Shown: positions 25,243 to 39,800 of the stretch, in pieces | Position numbering within the stretch: the first letter of the stretch is position 1 | Layout of the letters: each line of letters begins with the position of its first letter | DNA from: Alnus glutinosa | Taxonomy: Eukaryota > Streptophyta > Magnoliopsida > Fagales > Betulaceae | Assembly (NCBI RefSeq): GCF_958979055.1 | Contig: NC_084892.1 | Coordinates: 4,977,501-5,041,500 of the forward strand | DNA: 64,000 bases | Direction: 5' to 3' | The notes under the pieces: model-generated | Told to the model about the DNA's origin: nothing | What the model saw: only the letters and a program-made list of their open reading frames with translations | Database searches by the model: none | Program-made: the position numbers and the translations under genes

Positions 25243-28200
25243 TTATCTTCTCTCTCTTTCAAACAACTGTCTTCTTAAGATCATGATCATCTTATCAAGG
25301 ATTCCATCATTTTCGGCCAGATACTTTTCAGCTTCATGTTTGTAACTGAATACTTCCCCTTCTATGAGGTAGTTGCTTCCTTCTTTTACAATGACTCCAT
25401 GTTCACAAGCTAACTCCAAGGCCTCAGATGCGCAGCAAAAGCCTCTTCCAAACTGAATCCCCAGTTCGGCCATTTTCATCGACGGTGCCAGACTATTTTT
25501 CACCACTTGCACGCAAACCACAAGACCAGTTGCCTGAAAAGTCAATAAATTAAATACAGTACAACCTCAGTGACCGGAGAGGAAATGGGTTATGTAAGAT
25601 GATAATAAAAAGGATAAAAAAAAGTGAAAACAAAAATCAAGACTATCAATTAAAACAGAAAATGAAACAAACTAACATCCATACTAATCTTAGACAATAT
25701 ACAGAATAGACCATGCTCATCTTTCTTGTCCATGACTAAATTAATTCTTTATTTACCAATCTATAATGCATTAAGGAGCCATTGCCACCAAATTTTACAC
25801 AAAGATCAAGTTATTGTCCACAAAAGCAATAGCCTTTCAAGTATTGACATAATTTTCAAGAAAACAGATCTAGGAACTAGGAAGAATATCAAATGCTCAT
25901 TCATATTTCGGTTATTACCAAAATACTGGGCTCTACTGGCACTGTCAGGTTGCAAGCAAGCTGCTGCAAGTGGTGTGTTGCAGTTACATATAAATGCTGC
26001 AATTGCTAAATGCTACTTTGTTTTACTTTTTTGTCCTAATACTTCCATTCAGTTTCTGTTCTGTAGTTATGCCATTAAAGACAAACCTTTGAGACACTGA
26101 TACCATCAATCATAAATCAACAATCATGAACTTGAAACCCCATACCGCCCCTCAAAAAAAGAGGATGACCTTGTCATTATTTGGTAGAATGGTAAGTCTA
26201 TACAGAGACATAAATGAGCTATTTGATGTTGAAATTACCAATAGAGCAATAGGAATAAGGCCATTAATGATTAAGACCGTGACTTTCTCTTTAAAGATCA
26301 ATAGGAAGATGGCAGCCACCATAAATTTGGTTCACTATTTTGAGTTGAAAATTCTCAGCTGCAAAGCCGGTAGTGAATCAGAGCTGGCAACGCACACTCA
26401 AACCCCTAGATCTACTTTCACATCTAGACCAATTGGAAACAGTGCGCTTGCCTAAGGAAGGTGGATTGGGGACACTAATGATTTCCTTGTGTACCTAGAT
26501 CTACTTTCACATCTAGACCAATTGGAAACAGTGCGCTTGCCTAAGGAAGGTGGATTGGGGACACAACTGATTTCCTTGTACACAAGATGAGAGTACAAGG
26601 AAATATCTTTAATCATGAGTAACACTAAATTCTTTGGGAAAATGACAGAAATAGAAAACAATCTTCGAGCAGCAACCAAAGAACAATTGAAAAAAAGGCG
26701 ACTGCATAGAGAACTATCTCATGAAAACGTGAGGTAGAAGTGATGCGGATAGTTATTCAAAAAGCTAGATGTCTTCTCCTAAAGAGGCTGACAGCATGAC
26801 TTAGAAATAAAAATAAAAAATAGAACCAATAGAAGACCATGTCAATAACTAGACACATCCCTGAAAACCTTGTGAGCTTATTGCTAGAGGGATATTTCAG
26901 CTTGGTTTTCATCCTGTTGGTGATATTTCAGCCGGTTCATGCTGTTTTTCGTTCAGTTTGGTGATATATCACCTGGTTCATTGTTATTGCGGCCAATTCT
27001 AACAGTTTTTTTTTGCCAGTTCAGTCTGTTTTTAACCGGATTGGTGGTTTTACAGCCACTTTCGTGCTGTTTTTTACCAGTTTTTTCATATTTTTTTTCA
27101 ACCAATTTGATGGTATTTCAGCCTGTAGATGAGTGTTTACAAAGTCTTTGTGGCAATAAAATTTTATTTGTTACAAGCTGGGCTTATATGATACATAAGC
27201 TCCAGTTTGGGGAGGAGTGTTAAAGAGAGACACCTCCTTATTCTAGAAAGTGGTGACGTGTCCCTATGAGGTGTGTAAGGTGTCCTAAATCTAGAACATT
27301 GTATTTACTCTAAAAATACTAGTGTATGAATGAAAAGTCTGAATTTTTGGTGAAATACACTAATCTTAACACTTATCAATGCTGATTATCAAAAGTGACA
27401 GAAGATGACCTTATCCTCAGTCTTGAGCAATTCTTTTCTTATCATCTTCAGTCGTACAGCTGCATAAAATTTCAAGGCATTTCCACCACATGTGACCTCA
27501 TCCATACGCCCAAATCGTTGCCCTGATTTTGGATTTAATCGAACCTGGAAATAAAGATAAAATGGAAGGCAAATGGCATTACTCCTTGCTATAACTGAGA
27601 AGAGAGTTTATGACACATAAACCGAGAAGTTAAAAATGACTTAGTATATTGTCTTCAACCTGATTAAGGAAAAGAATAATTGTTTTAGATTGGCCTAACG
27701 AGTAATGAATTTTCCTAAGTGCCCGGGTCATTATTCTTGATTGTACATCTCCCAAGGTGCCACCTATCATATGATCAAGTTCACATTGGGGAACAAGGGC
27801 AGCTACCTGAAAAACCCAACAAGCCCAAGAGTATTAAAGCGTGAAGATATTAAATCCCACAAAGGAAATAGGAAAAAAAAAACAGATTTCAAACAACCCA
27901 TTCACAAATAATCAGAGCAAGAAGTTGTACTAATATAGGCTCCAAGGACCATACAACAACAAACTGCAGAACGCAAACAATGTAGGTTAACAAGAGATAT
28001 TGCCGCATCACAATCAAGTATACGAATTAATCACTTACACTATCAACCACGATTACATCTACAGCTCCACTTCGGGTCAGTGTATTAACCACACTTAGCA
28101 AATTTTCAGCAGAACTAGGACGTGAAATAAGAAGCTTTTCCGTGTTTACACCCATTGATTCTGCAAGAGAGGGATCCATAGCATTCTCTACATCAAAATA

Positions 28201-31200
28201 TGCACAATAACCTGCCAAAAGATGATCCAGTGAGGCAAAGACATTAGACAGTAAAAAAGGCAGGATAAAGAACAATAACTACCCCAATGAAAATATTAGG
28301 CAGGGTATAATGAACGTTTGATATACCAAATATAAGTAAGTAAGACCTAATATATTATAGGACAAGTAAATCAAGTGGCCCATTAAACAAATAGTGCGTG
28401 TCTCGTGTTTTGCTGCCAAAATATGTCCCCAATTATTCGCGACACACCTAGATGTCTGTCTTTCTTACATGTTTGTACTCTTCCACCACCAAGGATTACG
28501 AAGGAACCACTCTCTTTCTTACTCATGCCAAGCTTATGTCAACAAGCAGCAAAAGAGGAAATATGCAATCTCTGATCACTTGCAGGTGTTTATATTTTTA
28601 GGCTCAAAAAGGAAAAAAAAAAAACGTTCTCTCTTTTGGAAAAAGGTAACATTTGAGAAATTTTCTTTTGCATCCAAAGGACGGAAACAGTGAAGCGACT
28701 ACTTGGAAGAAGAAAATGCATTTATATAGCAGACCAGAAGCACACATTTAAAATGCAGATATGCTTGACTCAGAACTAAAAGCATTTCAGGTCAACAACT
28801 GTTATATTAAGTCCAATCTACACCCAAAAGAAAGAAAAAACAAAATTCCTGACATGCCAAGCACTTGGTATGATTTTACAAACTTGTCCAGATATACACA
28901 GAGTTCACTAGCAGTCATATTTGGTCAAATTAACTATCATGACCGTCTTGATGGAGTTAACTGGCAGTGAGACTTCTCCATCACTGACAGACAGCACCAG
29001 CATAAGACACGGGATCTCAAAATTGGTAGCACTGTTCTGGTGATGCTAGCAGTTTCAATATCCACAACTACATGTTGCTATATGCAAACTGTTCATAACT
29101 GTAACTCGAAATAGTTGTAAAATGAATCGGACTGGTCATTGAAAAAGAAAAGAAAAAAGTCACCATCCGGAAAAATGATACAGCAAGAACAAGAAGGCAT
29201 GTAGGGGCTCCTATCCATGACCGAGAAGCTTCAACCAATGCGATATTCGTGGTACCCATTCTTAAGTAGAAGTTATGGATGCAGTCATATTTAACGTGCC
29301 AGGATTAATTGCATGATGGATATCATCTACGAGATTTTCAGTTATGATTAAGATGCCAGGTGAACTAAACAATAGATCAATTATTCTTCAAGAAGAGATT
29401 AGTTGGAGGAAAAAATCAAGGGTTCTTTGGCTAAAAGAAGGCGATGAATGCACAGTTTTTTCATCAGATTGCTAATTCAAACAAGAGATTCAATTCAATA
29501 GTTACTTTTTTTTGTAAACGGCTCAGCTTCTTCCGATCAACCAGTTATCAGAGATCAACTGTTTAGTTCTATGATACCTTATTTTCAGAACAATACAACT
29601 GGCAGCCTAGGCTGGATGACCTTGCTTTCGACTCTTTAAATGTGGAGGAGGCTTCTCGGCTAGAGCTTTCGTTTCCAGTGAGGGAGGTCTTAGAGGTAGT
29701 AAAAGGTATGAATAGAGATAAGGCTTCAAGTTCTGAGGGCTTTTCTATGGCCTTCATCCAAGACTACTAGATGTGATCAAACTTGATCTCATGGGGGTTT
29801 TCCTTGACTTTCATGCTTGTAGCAAATTTGAGAAAAGCCTTATGCTTCCTTCATTGCTCTTATTCCGAAGAAAGCTGGAGCGATTGATCTCACAGACTTT
29901 CGGCCTATTAGTCTTGTGAGCGGGGTTTATAAGATCATCGCTAAAGTTCTTGCTAATAGAGTGAGTAGTGTTATGGAGAAGATCATTTCAAAGCCTCAGA
30001 ACGCTTTTATTAAAGGTAGGCAAATTCTAGATTCAGTCATCATTGCTAGCGAATGTTTGGATAGTCATATTAAGTCTGGTGAACATGGGTTGCTTTGCAA
30101 GCTATATATTGAGAAGGCTTTTGAACACATCAACTGGAAGTTCCTATTGTACATGCTGAGACGATGTGGTTTTCGGGAGAAATGGTGTTTTTGGATAGCG
30201 CATTGCATTTTTACGGTACACTTCTCCATCTTGGTTAATGGCTCTCCAGTCGGTTTCTTCAGTAGTTCTTGTGGGATGAGGCAAGGTGATCCTTTGTCTC
30301 ATTTTCTATTTGTAATAGTCATGGAGGCTTTGAGTAGAATGATTATTGCTATTGTTGACAGAGGTATTTCTCTCAGTCTTCTCTGTGGGATCTAGGCCCC
30401 CCGCTGTGAATATCTCACACTCGTTCGCGGATGATTCTTTGATTTTTTATGGGGCCAACCCTAATCTTCTTCGGTATCTCCGTGTTCTTTTATTATGTTT
30501 TGAAGCGGCCTCTGGTTTAAAAAGTTAATCTGGCCAAATTTGTTTTGGTTCCTATGGGTATTGTGGATAACATGAAGGAGTTGGCTAGCATCTTGAGTTG
30601 TGGGATTTCCTCTCTACTTCTGAAGTATCTTAGTCTTCCGTTAGGGGCTTCTTATAAGGCAAAGTCTATTTGGGATGGCATTGTGGAAAAGTTGGAGCGT
30701 CGATTGGCCAGTTGAAAAATGATGTATTTGTCTTAGAGTGGCAGGGTCACCCTATTAAGAGCACTATTTCCAACCTACCTACGAACTTATTGTCTCTCTT
30801 CCCCATTCCTGCTAGTGAGGCTGATCGAATTGAGAAGCTCCAACGAGATTTTTTATGGGGAGAGATAGGTGAAGAATTTAAATATCATTTTGTTAGCGGG
30901 ACCAAGGTTTGCTCTCTAATCTCTGAGGAAGGTTAGGTATCAGAAACTTGATGGTGTTTAATTGCATTCTGCTAAGTAAATGGTTGTGGCGCTATGGGAT
31001 TGAGAGGGATGTTTGGTGGAAAGTAGTGGTAGACTCCAAATATGGCAGTTTATGGGGCGGGTGGTACTCCGTTGAGCCCGCAAAAGCCTTTGGGGTGCGT
31101 TGTGGAATAATGTTAGAAAAGGCTGGGGGACTTTCTCAACCTGTACCAGATTCAAAGTGGGAGATGGGACCAAGATTAGCTTTTTGGCATGATATGTGAT

Positions 31201-33310
31201 GTAGGGATACGACTCTTAAGGTAGCTTTTCCAGCTTTATTTAGTATTTTCTTCTGCGAAGGACGCCTCTGTTGCGGATAATTTGGAGTTTTTAAGCGGTT
31301 CCAACCAGTGAAATGTGAGCTTTGCTAGACAGGCGCATGATTGGAAGGTAGATGTTGTTGCTTCTTTTTTTCAGGTGCTGCATTCAGTTAAAGTAAAAAG
31401 AGGTAGTGAAGATCAGCTTTGGTGGATCTCTTCTAAAAAAGGTCTATTCAAGGTCAAGTCTTTCTTCTACTCCCTGGCTTATTCTGAAGGTACTCACTTT
31501 CCCTGGAAGAGTGTATGGCAAACTCAAGCTTCTTCAAGGGCGGCCTTTTTGGCATGGCCGGCAGCTCTTGAAAAGATCCTTACCTTAGACAATCTCGGGA
31601 GGCGTCATGTTATCGTGATAGACAAATGTTGCATGTGTAAGAAGACTGGAGAGTTCGTGTACCATCTTCTTCTTCATTGTGATGTGGCTTCTGTTTTATG
31701 GAGTACTCTTTTCAACTGCTTTGGGATGTCTTGGGTCATGCCACGACAGGTTATCGATTTACTTGCTTATTGGTGGTTTTCTGGAAAGCCGAGGAGTGCT
31801 ACGGTGTGGAAAATGGTGCCTACTTGCATCTTTTGGTGTTTATCGAGGGAAATAAATAATCAAAGCTTTGAGGATTTAGAGAAGACCTCGGAGGAGATTT
31901 TATCTTCCTTTTACCACACTTTATATCTTTGGACTACAGCTTATGTGTTCCCCATGTCGATTAGCTTTAATGATTTTCTAGTTCCTTTTTTTCTTTCTAG
32001 TTGGGTGATTCCCTTTGTATTCTCCCAGTGTACTAAGAGACGCCTTACGCTCTTAATGAGATTGGTTTATTACTTAAAAAAAAAAAAAAAAAGAGAAGCA
32101 AATTCACTATAACTATGTTGATGTGTTATTTTATGTTACATTATTAATAATATTGGAGGGCATTTATGTATTTGTCCTATATCAGGCTATTATAAATAAT
32201 ACAGGAGCAAGAGGAGAACCTTAATTTTTTCTGTTCTCTTTTCTCTTCTTTGTCTTACTTTTTTCTCTTTTCTTGATATACAATTCCAACTAAATATATT
32301 CTTATCAGCAGCTAGCAAAGTGGGAAATTTCCAGTAAAAAGTTAACCAAAAGGCTGGCTAGCTGATGAGAGGATGACTTTAAGCTATTCGACGAACTATG
32401 ATTTGTTAAAGTCCTCTGGACTGTTTGGACCAAAATTAGTAATTAATATACTTATGGGAGGATAACCCACAGACCATTTCCAAAACCAATGGGATAGCTA
32501 TCTGAAAATGCTGTTGTTTAAAGTACCAACTTATGCCTAGTAAAATGTAAAACTGATTATTCAACTATATATTTTCAAAAAACTTCTAAAATTTCCTGTT
32601 TCTTTTCTGGGAATTGTTGGTTGAGTGTCTTTGCATATCATAGCCTACAAGATGTTCCGATATTATGAAAACAGTTCTTAAAACTTTGTTCGCATAACAG
32701 AAGCAAGGGAGTGTCATCTATTAAAAAAAGATTATTTAATGCCACCATAAGTGAAGAAACAGAGGCAAAAGGTATAAATTGTGCAAGAAATGTAAAAAAT
32801 CCATTAGTCATTGAACTCTCATGTGGGAAGAGGTCCAAACATCCCTGAACAATAACAAAAATAGGCATGTAAGTTTTGCCAAAGAATCTATAATTAGCTT
32901 TGTTTAATACTTTAATGTCATAACTGTATATAAGAACAATCATGGGTTTAGGCATCTATGTAAAATGATTAATCCAGATTTCACAATAATTGCTTAAAAA
33001 GAAGCTTCCTACTCTCCTTAGCAAACCAAACTAATTGAAGTGACACCAACAAACACTTGCAATCACAAGGTATGAGAGAACAAATCATATGCACCTCCAA
33101 GCTTTTGAGCTTCCTTGATGATGTGAAGGGCAAGTGTTGTTTTTCCAGATGCCTCTTTCCCATAAATTTCAACAATTCTTCCCTGCAGAGTGCAGATTAA
33201 AGCTATAATGACACTGTTCCATTTCTTTGAAGCTAAACTAAAACTTGAGATCAAAATCATTACAACAATAGATCACTCACAAACATTCATCAAGAAGTAA
33301 CTGATTCATA

Positions 33311-33362
<52 letters not shown>

Positions 33363-36300
33363 AGGCTTGCAGTTCCAAAGTTTCATCTAAAAAAGCTCAT
33401 CCAGCTGAGTACTTAAAAGTATGGAAACAATAAATGCCCAAGCCATACATCATGAACAATATGAATATAAGTAAAAGCAAAGCAAATAATGCAAATGAAA
33501 AGTGTGAAATGTGAAAATCCCTCTTTCAATCAAAGAATTAACAGATAAGAGACTTTAAATAACATGGTAGACCAAGCATGCAAGAAGAAAGGCACTAACT
33601 CATACCAAATATTAAGCATGATATTGAGGACCTACATGAACAACCATATATTAAGGACCTATTGGGAGTACCCAAAACCTTGAACATGATAGAATCAAGC
33701 ACCCAACTCTAGGAGTCAAAAGAGTTCTTTTCTTGAACATGATATTAAGGACTTACAGGGAGTACCATATATTCAATCATAGTTTCAACATGTGTCGGAG
33801 ATAACACGTTAATGAATAAGGTGAAATCTCTGGTTCGGCATCAAGAATAGTGCAAATCAGAACTAAAACAGGAATCCCACATATAATCATCACTCCCAAA
33901 AATTAAAGGAAACTTATCTCCTTTTTTTATTTCTGTTTTTCTTCATGTTTTCCTCCTTTTTTGTGTTTTATTTTGGTGGGTAACAATAAAATCACCTTAA
34001 TTCAAAAATTAGATCACAACTTTCTTTGGTCATTGTCAAGAACTGGTATTTAAGGGGAAAAAAAAAATTAAAATTAAAAGGCTATGATAAAAAGTACCAA
34101 AAAAAAAATCATTTAACGGCTTTAGGCTAACTAATATATTTCTATTTTTTATATAAGTAAACAAAATATCATCAAAAGCAAAAGGCGCAACCCAATAAAT
34201 ACAGAAAGTATACCAGAGAAACAAATATCCAAGACTATATTGTAGACTTCAGGCTAACTAATATCCAAGAACAATTCAGGTCTATGAATCCCAATAAAAA
34301 TTGTAGACTTCACACCCAAGACTATATATTCATATAATATATTTTATATAAGTAATTGAAGGGCAAACTCAAGTACACAAGGGACGTATACAAGAAAACA
34401 CCTAACCAGAAAAAGAAAAAATATCAAAAAAGGCATGGAAACTAGAAATACGGAAACTATCATAGGCAGCCATCAAATGGAAAAGAGAGTAAAAGAAAAA
34501 GGCTTTCAACAACACCACTGTCTTTTCTCTATCTTCAAAGTTCAGTCATTTCTTTCTCTCCAAATGAACCACATTAAGCATAGTGGAATCATCTTCCAAA
34601 GAGCTTCACTCAACGGGTGGGTTACCAAACTTCCCTCTCCAATAAGCAAAGAGAACTCTCACTTGACAAGGCATGGCCCACGCTAAGCCAAACAATCCGA
34701 AAATAGAGTTTCATAAAGCACTAGCTCACTCGCAATGGAGTAAAAGATTGTTAATGGTTTCTCCACTTTTCTTACACAAACAACACCAACAAATCACAAT
34801 GATATGCTGCTTCATACAAATTCTCTTGAGCATTCACTTAGTAACAGAATTTCTTCTGTTGTAGTATACAATAACTACGGAATTACAGAGTAATGGTTCC
34901 CAATTCAATTCAGAGAATGTAAACATTCAGATACTTAATAATAGGCAATTATAACATAAAATCTCTGGCCCACAAAAGCTTTTTAAAAATTCATCCTGCA
35001 ATCCACATATTTATTCGTTTAAACTAACATTGAGGAAAAGAAAACTCATTAATTGAAAACCCACATGATGATTGTCTGGGTACAAGGAAGTCCAAATCAA
35101 CAGTAGCAATGGTCAACTAACCTGGGTATCTTTTGTCAAAAACAAAACAATATAAGGCTAGCTGACCATAAAAGGGCAAGCACAATATATTTGCCGCGCA
35201 TCACTAATGGTGTCATGCACTAGGAACCTGCCTGTGTCTCTTGCATATATCACTCACTTCACAAGCATGTGGGGTGCACACAAATGCATATGCTCATAAC
35301 AAACATGTGGTAAGAGAAAAATTTTGCTGTGTCAAATAATCACCTTTGGTAACCCTCCAACCCCAAGAGCTATGTCAAGCTTTAGTGAACCAGTAGATAT
35401 CACAGGTGCACGTCTTGACCTAAAAAACCTCTCCAATGACAACATAGATTCTCTACCAAAACCACTAGCAACTTGTGAGAGAGCTAGACGTAATGCAGTG
35501 TCTTTTTCTGATGCTTTGACATCATCACGGAGTTCGTCACATTCAAACTCTGAAACCTCAGCTTCAGCTGAGAATATGAAAAACATTAGAATTCACAAAC
35601 TAGAGCAACTCAATCATTCAGTACCAACTAAATACACATTCACTACGAAGTCTGGTAAGATAATAATTTGATGTAAATGGCATCAGCAGTAGGAAACATG
35701 TAAGACATTTTCCTTTGACACTATACCCAGATCTGATGAGTTACACCAGAATTAGCAATCTCAGCCACTTCAATATAAGAAAACTGTAAGAGATACTAAA
35801 GGTTTATACAAGAAAAGAGTGATAAATTACTAAAAGTTGTATTGGCAATAGCAAACCATATTCAAAAGGTAGATGGTATCAGGGGATTATTCTTTCCTAT
35901 TTCTAGCTTATTCTTTAAGGTCATCTATCAACAGAAGTTATTTGATAGATTAACCAATCAATTGTTAGATGTAAGATAGATGTGTGCAACACTAGGCATG
36001 ATAGACTGAGGGATGTAGATATACTTGAGAAGAAGATAAAATGAGAAGAATCATTTAAGATGGTATGGACATATGCAATGGAGGCCTGCAAATGTAATGG
36101 GAAGAAAGAGTGATTACATCAATGTGCAGGAGCAAAAAGTGAGGGGAAAAAAAACATTGGTAGAAGTTATAGGGAAAACATGATTGTTAGAGAGAGAACC
36201 AGGGATCCATATAGCTGACCCCAATTAGTTGGGATAAAAGGCATAATTGAATTGAGAGAAGCAATCATGGTTGGACCGTTCACTAGCATGCGCTTAAATA

Positions 36301-36789
36301 GCACCAAACTGTAGCTTCTAATTATGGACATAGTAAAGCGAAATCATTATCTCCAAAAATTACAACCAATCCAACTTTCTGGACCTTCTATTTAACAATC
36401 ATCAATTGCATCTGCCAATATTATATTCAAAACAACATTTATCGGAAGCTATAACTGTATGCAATAGTATTCAAATCTTGCATATTATCACAATAGGAAA
36501 CATGTTTCTACTAATGATTCCTATATTATTGGTGGAGCTGCACACAAGTGATAGAGTCCATATAAGTTTAACTTAGTTTATGTCCTAAACCAATCACACA
36601 ACACAAGCATGCATGCCACACCATACGCACATACATATATACATATAGGAAAAAAACAACACTAATAAATCTAACCAAACGTTAAAAGCATGTGATACCA
36701 CAAAGGTTAGTAAGTCTAGGATGAAAGACCTGAGCCTATCCACAATAAGCTTAGAGATATTCACCAATACTTTAGAACATAGTGAAAAG

Positions 36790-36844
<55 letters not shown>

Positions 36845-39800
36845 ACTTCAAGTATAACAAAGCATATGTTTACAGGCTCCAATTCACCAATGCTTCTAAA
36901 GAAATTAGAAACCATATTTCAGATAGTAAGGAGGGGCATAGATCATGAATAGGTGTGCATTTATGCATGTATAGATAGCGAGAGGTAGATTATCAGCTGC
37001 TCTCTACCTACAGTTGAAATACGATGGATGTTCACGCAAATAGAGGAAATCTCAACTTTTCTTCCACTCTGGTAGGAAAAAGAAAATTGGTTACAGGACA
37101 ACAACAAAACAATGAAAGCAATACTCATTTAGAATTTATATAAACATGAAAAGTGAAAGAAGCAAACAAATTATTTTTGAGGAAGAGTGACCATGAGCAA
37201 ATCTCTAATAATGCCAAGCATGCAGCATCTAAATGAGAAATGAGAAAGCAATAGGCATGGTAGGACAGGTATAGCCTATATTGCTATAAAACATGAAATT
37301 TATCAACAGGTCTCCAGAGAAGAACTGCTAACAACACTATAACTCCTGAAAGCCTCCAAGGATGTTAGAGACAGAAAAACAGACCTTCAGTATTGTTATA
37401 GATAAAGATCTACAACCAGATCTAAAATATATAAAATGCTATCTGACAACTACTAAGCAAGTGCCTACAGTGCATGAAAAGTGACCAAAAACAGTCTTCA
37501 AGAGTGTACCTCCTATAATATAGCCAAACTCCCCAGCCCTAAAGTCTTTCTCCCGACCAAAATTTGCCAAATGATTCAAGACCTAAAGTGAAAGTGACTT
37601 TAGAAACAAATGAAGGAACCAAAGATGTTTACCTCAAGAAAAAAGTTATAACCACTGAAAGCCACAAAATAAGAGCAATAAGTATTATATGACTTTGTCC
37701 TCCTCGCTGCAGCTCTCTCCTTTTCCTAGGTTTAATTTGCTTGCTGCAGCTGTAGTAAGCTCCAGCAAGCTTGTGCCACCCTCGTAAACAAGGTCTTTGT
37801 CATACAGCCTGAGACAAAATGTTAAGACAAATGTTCATTTTCTCCCTGACCCCCTTGCACCTTAGTTCCCCACTGTGTCCTTGCAAGTCCAAGCCTCCTT
37901 CCAATGATCAATATCAAAAAGTCCTCATCTCTTGCTTGTTTCCAAAATATATTTATATAAACTCCAGCTATAAAGTTTCCTCATGCTCTCTTCAATATCA
38001 GCAAAGTTCTGCACTTAACATCCTCCCTTAGGCTTTCCTAAGTCCCCTTATGTTAGGCCTCAAGAAAACTGGAAGAAGTGGGCTGGATTGTGGGGGCTGG
38101 AGTGCTCCGCTCTGGGGAGTGGAAAACATTGCAGAAGATAGGACTGTTGTGGGCAGCATGGCAGAGTTCGTGGCTTATGGAGGAAGTGACTCCAGTTAAG
38201 TGGGGAGTGCATTTAGCTTAGCAGTGATAGTGGAATAGTTTATTCAGCTATGGTGTCATTTAAGGTAGTACCGTAGTGCACAGAGCTATGTAAATGTGTG
38301 CTGTGTTTGCGGGTAATATTGTGTCGGTGGGTAGTTAGTAGTGTACAGATCTGTGTGGTTAAAAGGAGAGGGGAAACTGTGTTCAGGGCAGAGAAGAGAA
38401 GAACCATTGTTCTTGTATTGAGGTGGCTTCCCACCCTAAGTGGTTAGAGCAATTGTTATTCCCGTTTCTGCTCATTTCATTTGGATTCAATCAGTTGGTA
38501 TCGGAGCCAATGGTGTCAAACAATGAAAGGACAGAAAAGCTGGAGGATGAGGTATACGACATGCATGAAAGGGTTCGCTGCTTGGAAGCCGCAGCAAGAG
38601 CTAAAGCCCAAGATACATCTTAGCATCTACAGTAGGTTGATGACACGCTAAGGGAATTAACAGGATTAACTTCTAACTCACAGCCAGATAATGTTGTAAT
38701 TGGGAGTGGTATTTGTGGACTGTGTTGTGCTGGGCTTTTGCCATGGTATGGGCAAGATGTCCTTGCATTGAAAAGTCATGATATAGCTGGGAGTGCTGCT
38801 CACTAGTTTGAGATCGAAGGCTATAAATTTGACTCTGGACCATCTTTGTTTTCTGGTTTTCAATCAAGAGGACCTCATATGAATCCTATTGCACAATTTC
38901 TTGATGCATTGGGTGAGTCACTCCCATGTGCCAATTATGATTTTGCGGAAGGCCTAATACCTGAAGATGAATTCTTGTCACGCATTGGCCGCACAGAATT
39001 TTCCAAGGATTTCAAGAATTACACAAGTCCAAATTCTGTTTGAGAATGGCAAACACTTCTTGATGCAGTTCTTCTAGCTACTGCAGTGGCTCTGCTTCCT
39101 CTATCTATTAGAGGCGATTTTGAAGTTCTTTTTCTTTTTTTTTTTTTGAAATAATAAACTGGTCTTATCAAAAGCGTAACACGCCTCTAAGTACACCGTA
39201 AGTATGTAAGAGAAAGCACCTGACTAGAAAGTAAAACCCGCGAGACCCTAAAAACCCAAAAGATCTAAGACCCACGAGAGGCACTCAACCCTACATCATG
39301 TGAGCCTTGCTTTTCCGACGCCAGAAGGTTGCATAATCATCGCTATAATTAATGGAGCTTTTCCAAAGACGCCGTATCTAAATCTTGCGCAAGCAGAGAT
39401 GCCGAAAGAGTAGGACCAGAGCTCACAGGGACAAGCCCATCTCAAGCAGTGGAAACCAAAACCACATTACCCAACCGGTGATCCTTCAAGCATGCCACCA
39501 AGTCAAACCCAAAACCTTCCTCCGTCAAGATCTCCGGCGAAGAGATCTCATCGGATTCTCCGCAAGTTCCTGCCTGAACCGAAGGTCCACGCCCAGTGTC
39601 TTTGGGCTGAAGAGAAGACCTAACAAAGAGCTTAAAACCCTGACTTGTAAACCGGTTTGAGGTGGATAATGGCCTTCTTGCTGACAGTCTTAGGCCTGAA
39701 CCATTGGGCTTAAAACCCAACCCAACTAACCGCCTAGATATCCTCTGACCCAAACCAACACTAAGCGAGAAAACCCTAGAAACATCTTCAACTAGTAATT

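Noticed and set aside
36594-36948. Poly-Phe and poly-Lys frames
   Set aside because: Translations of the 53-base A run.
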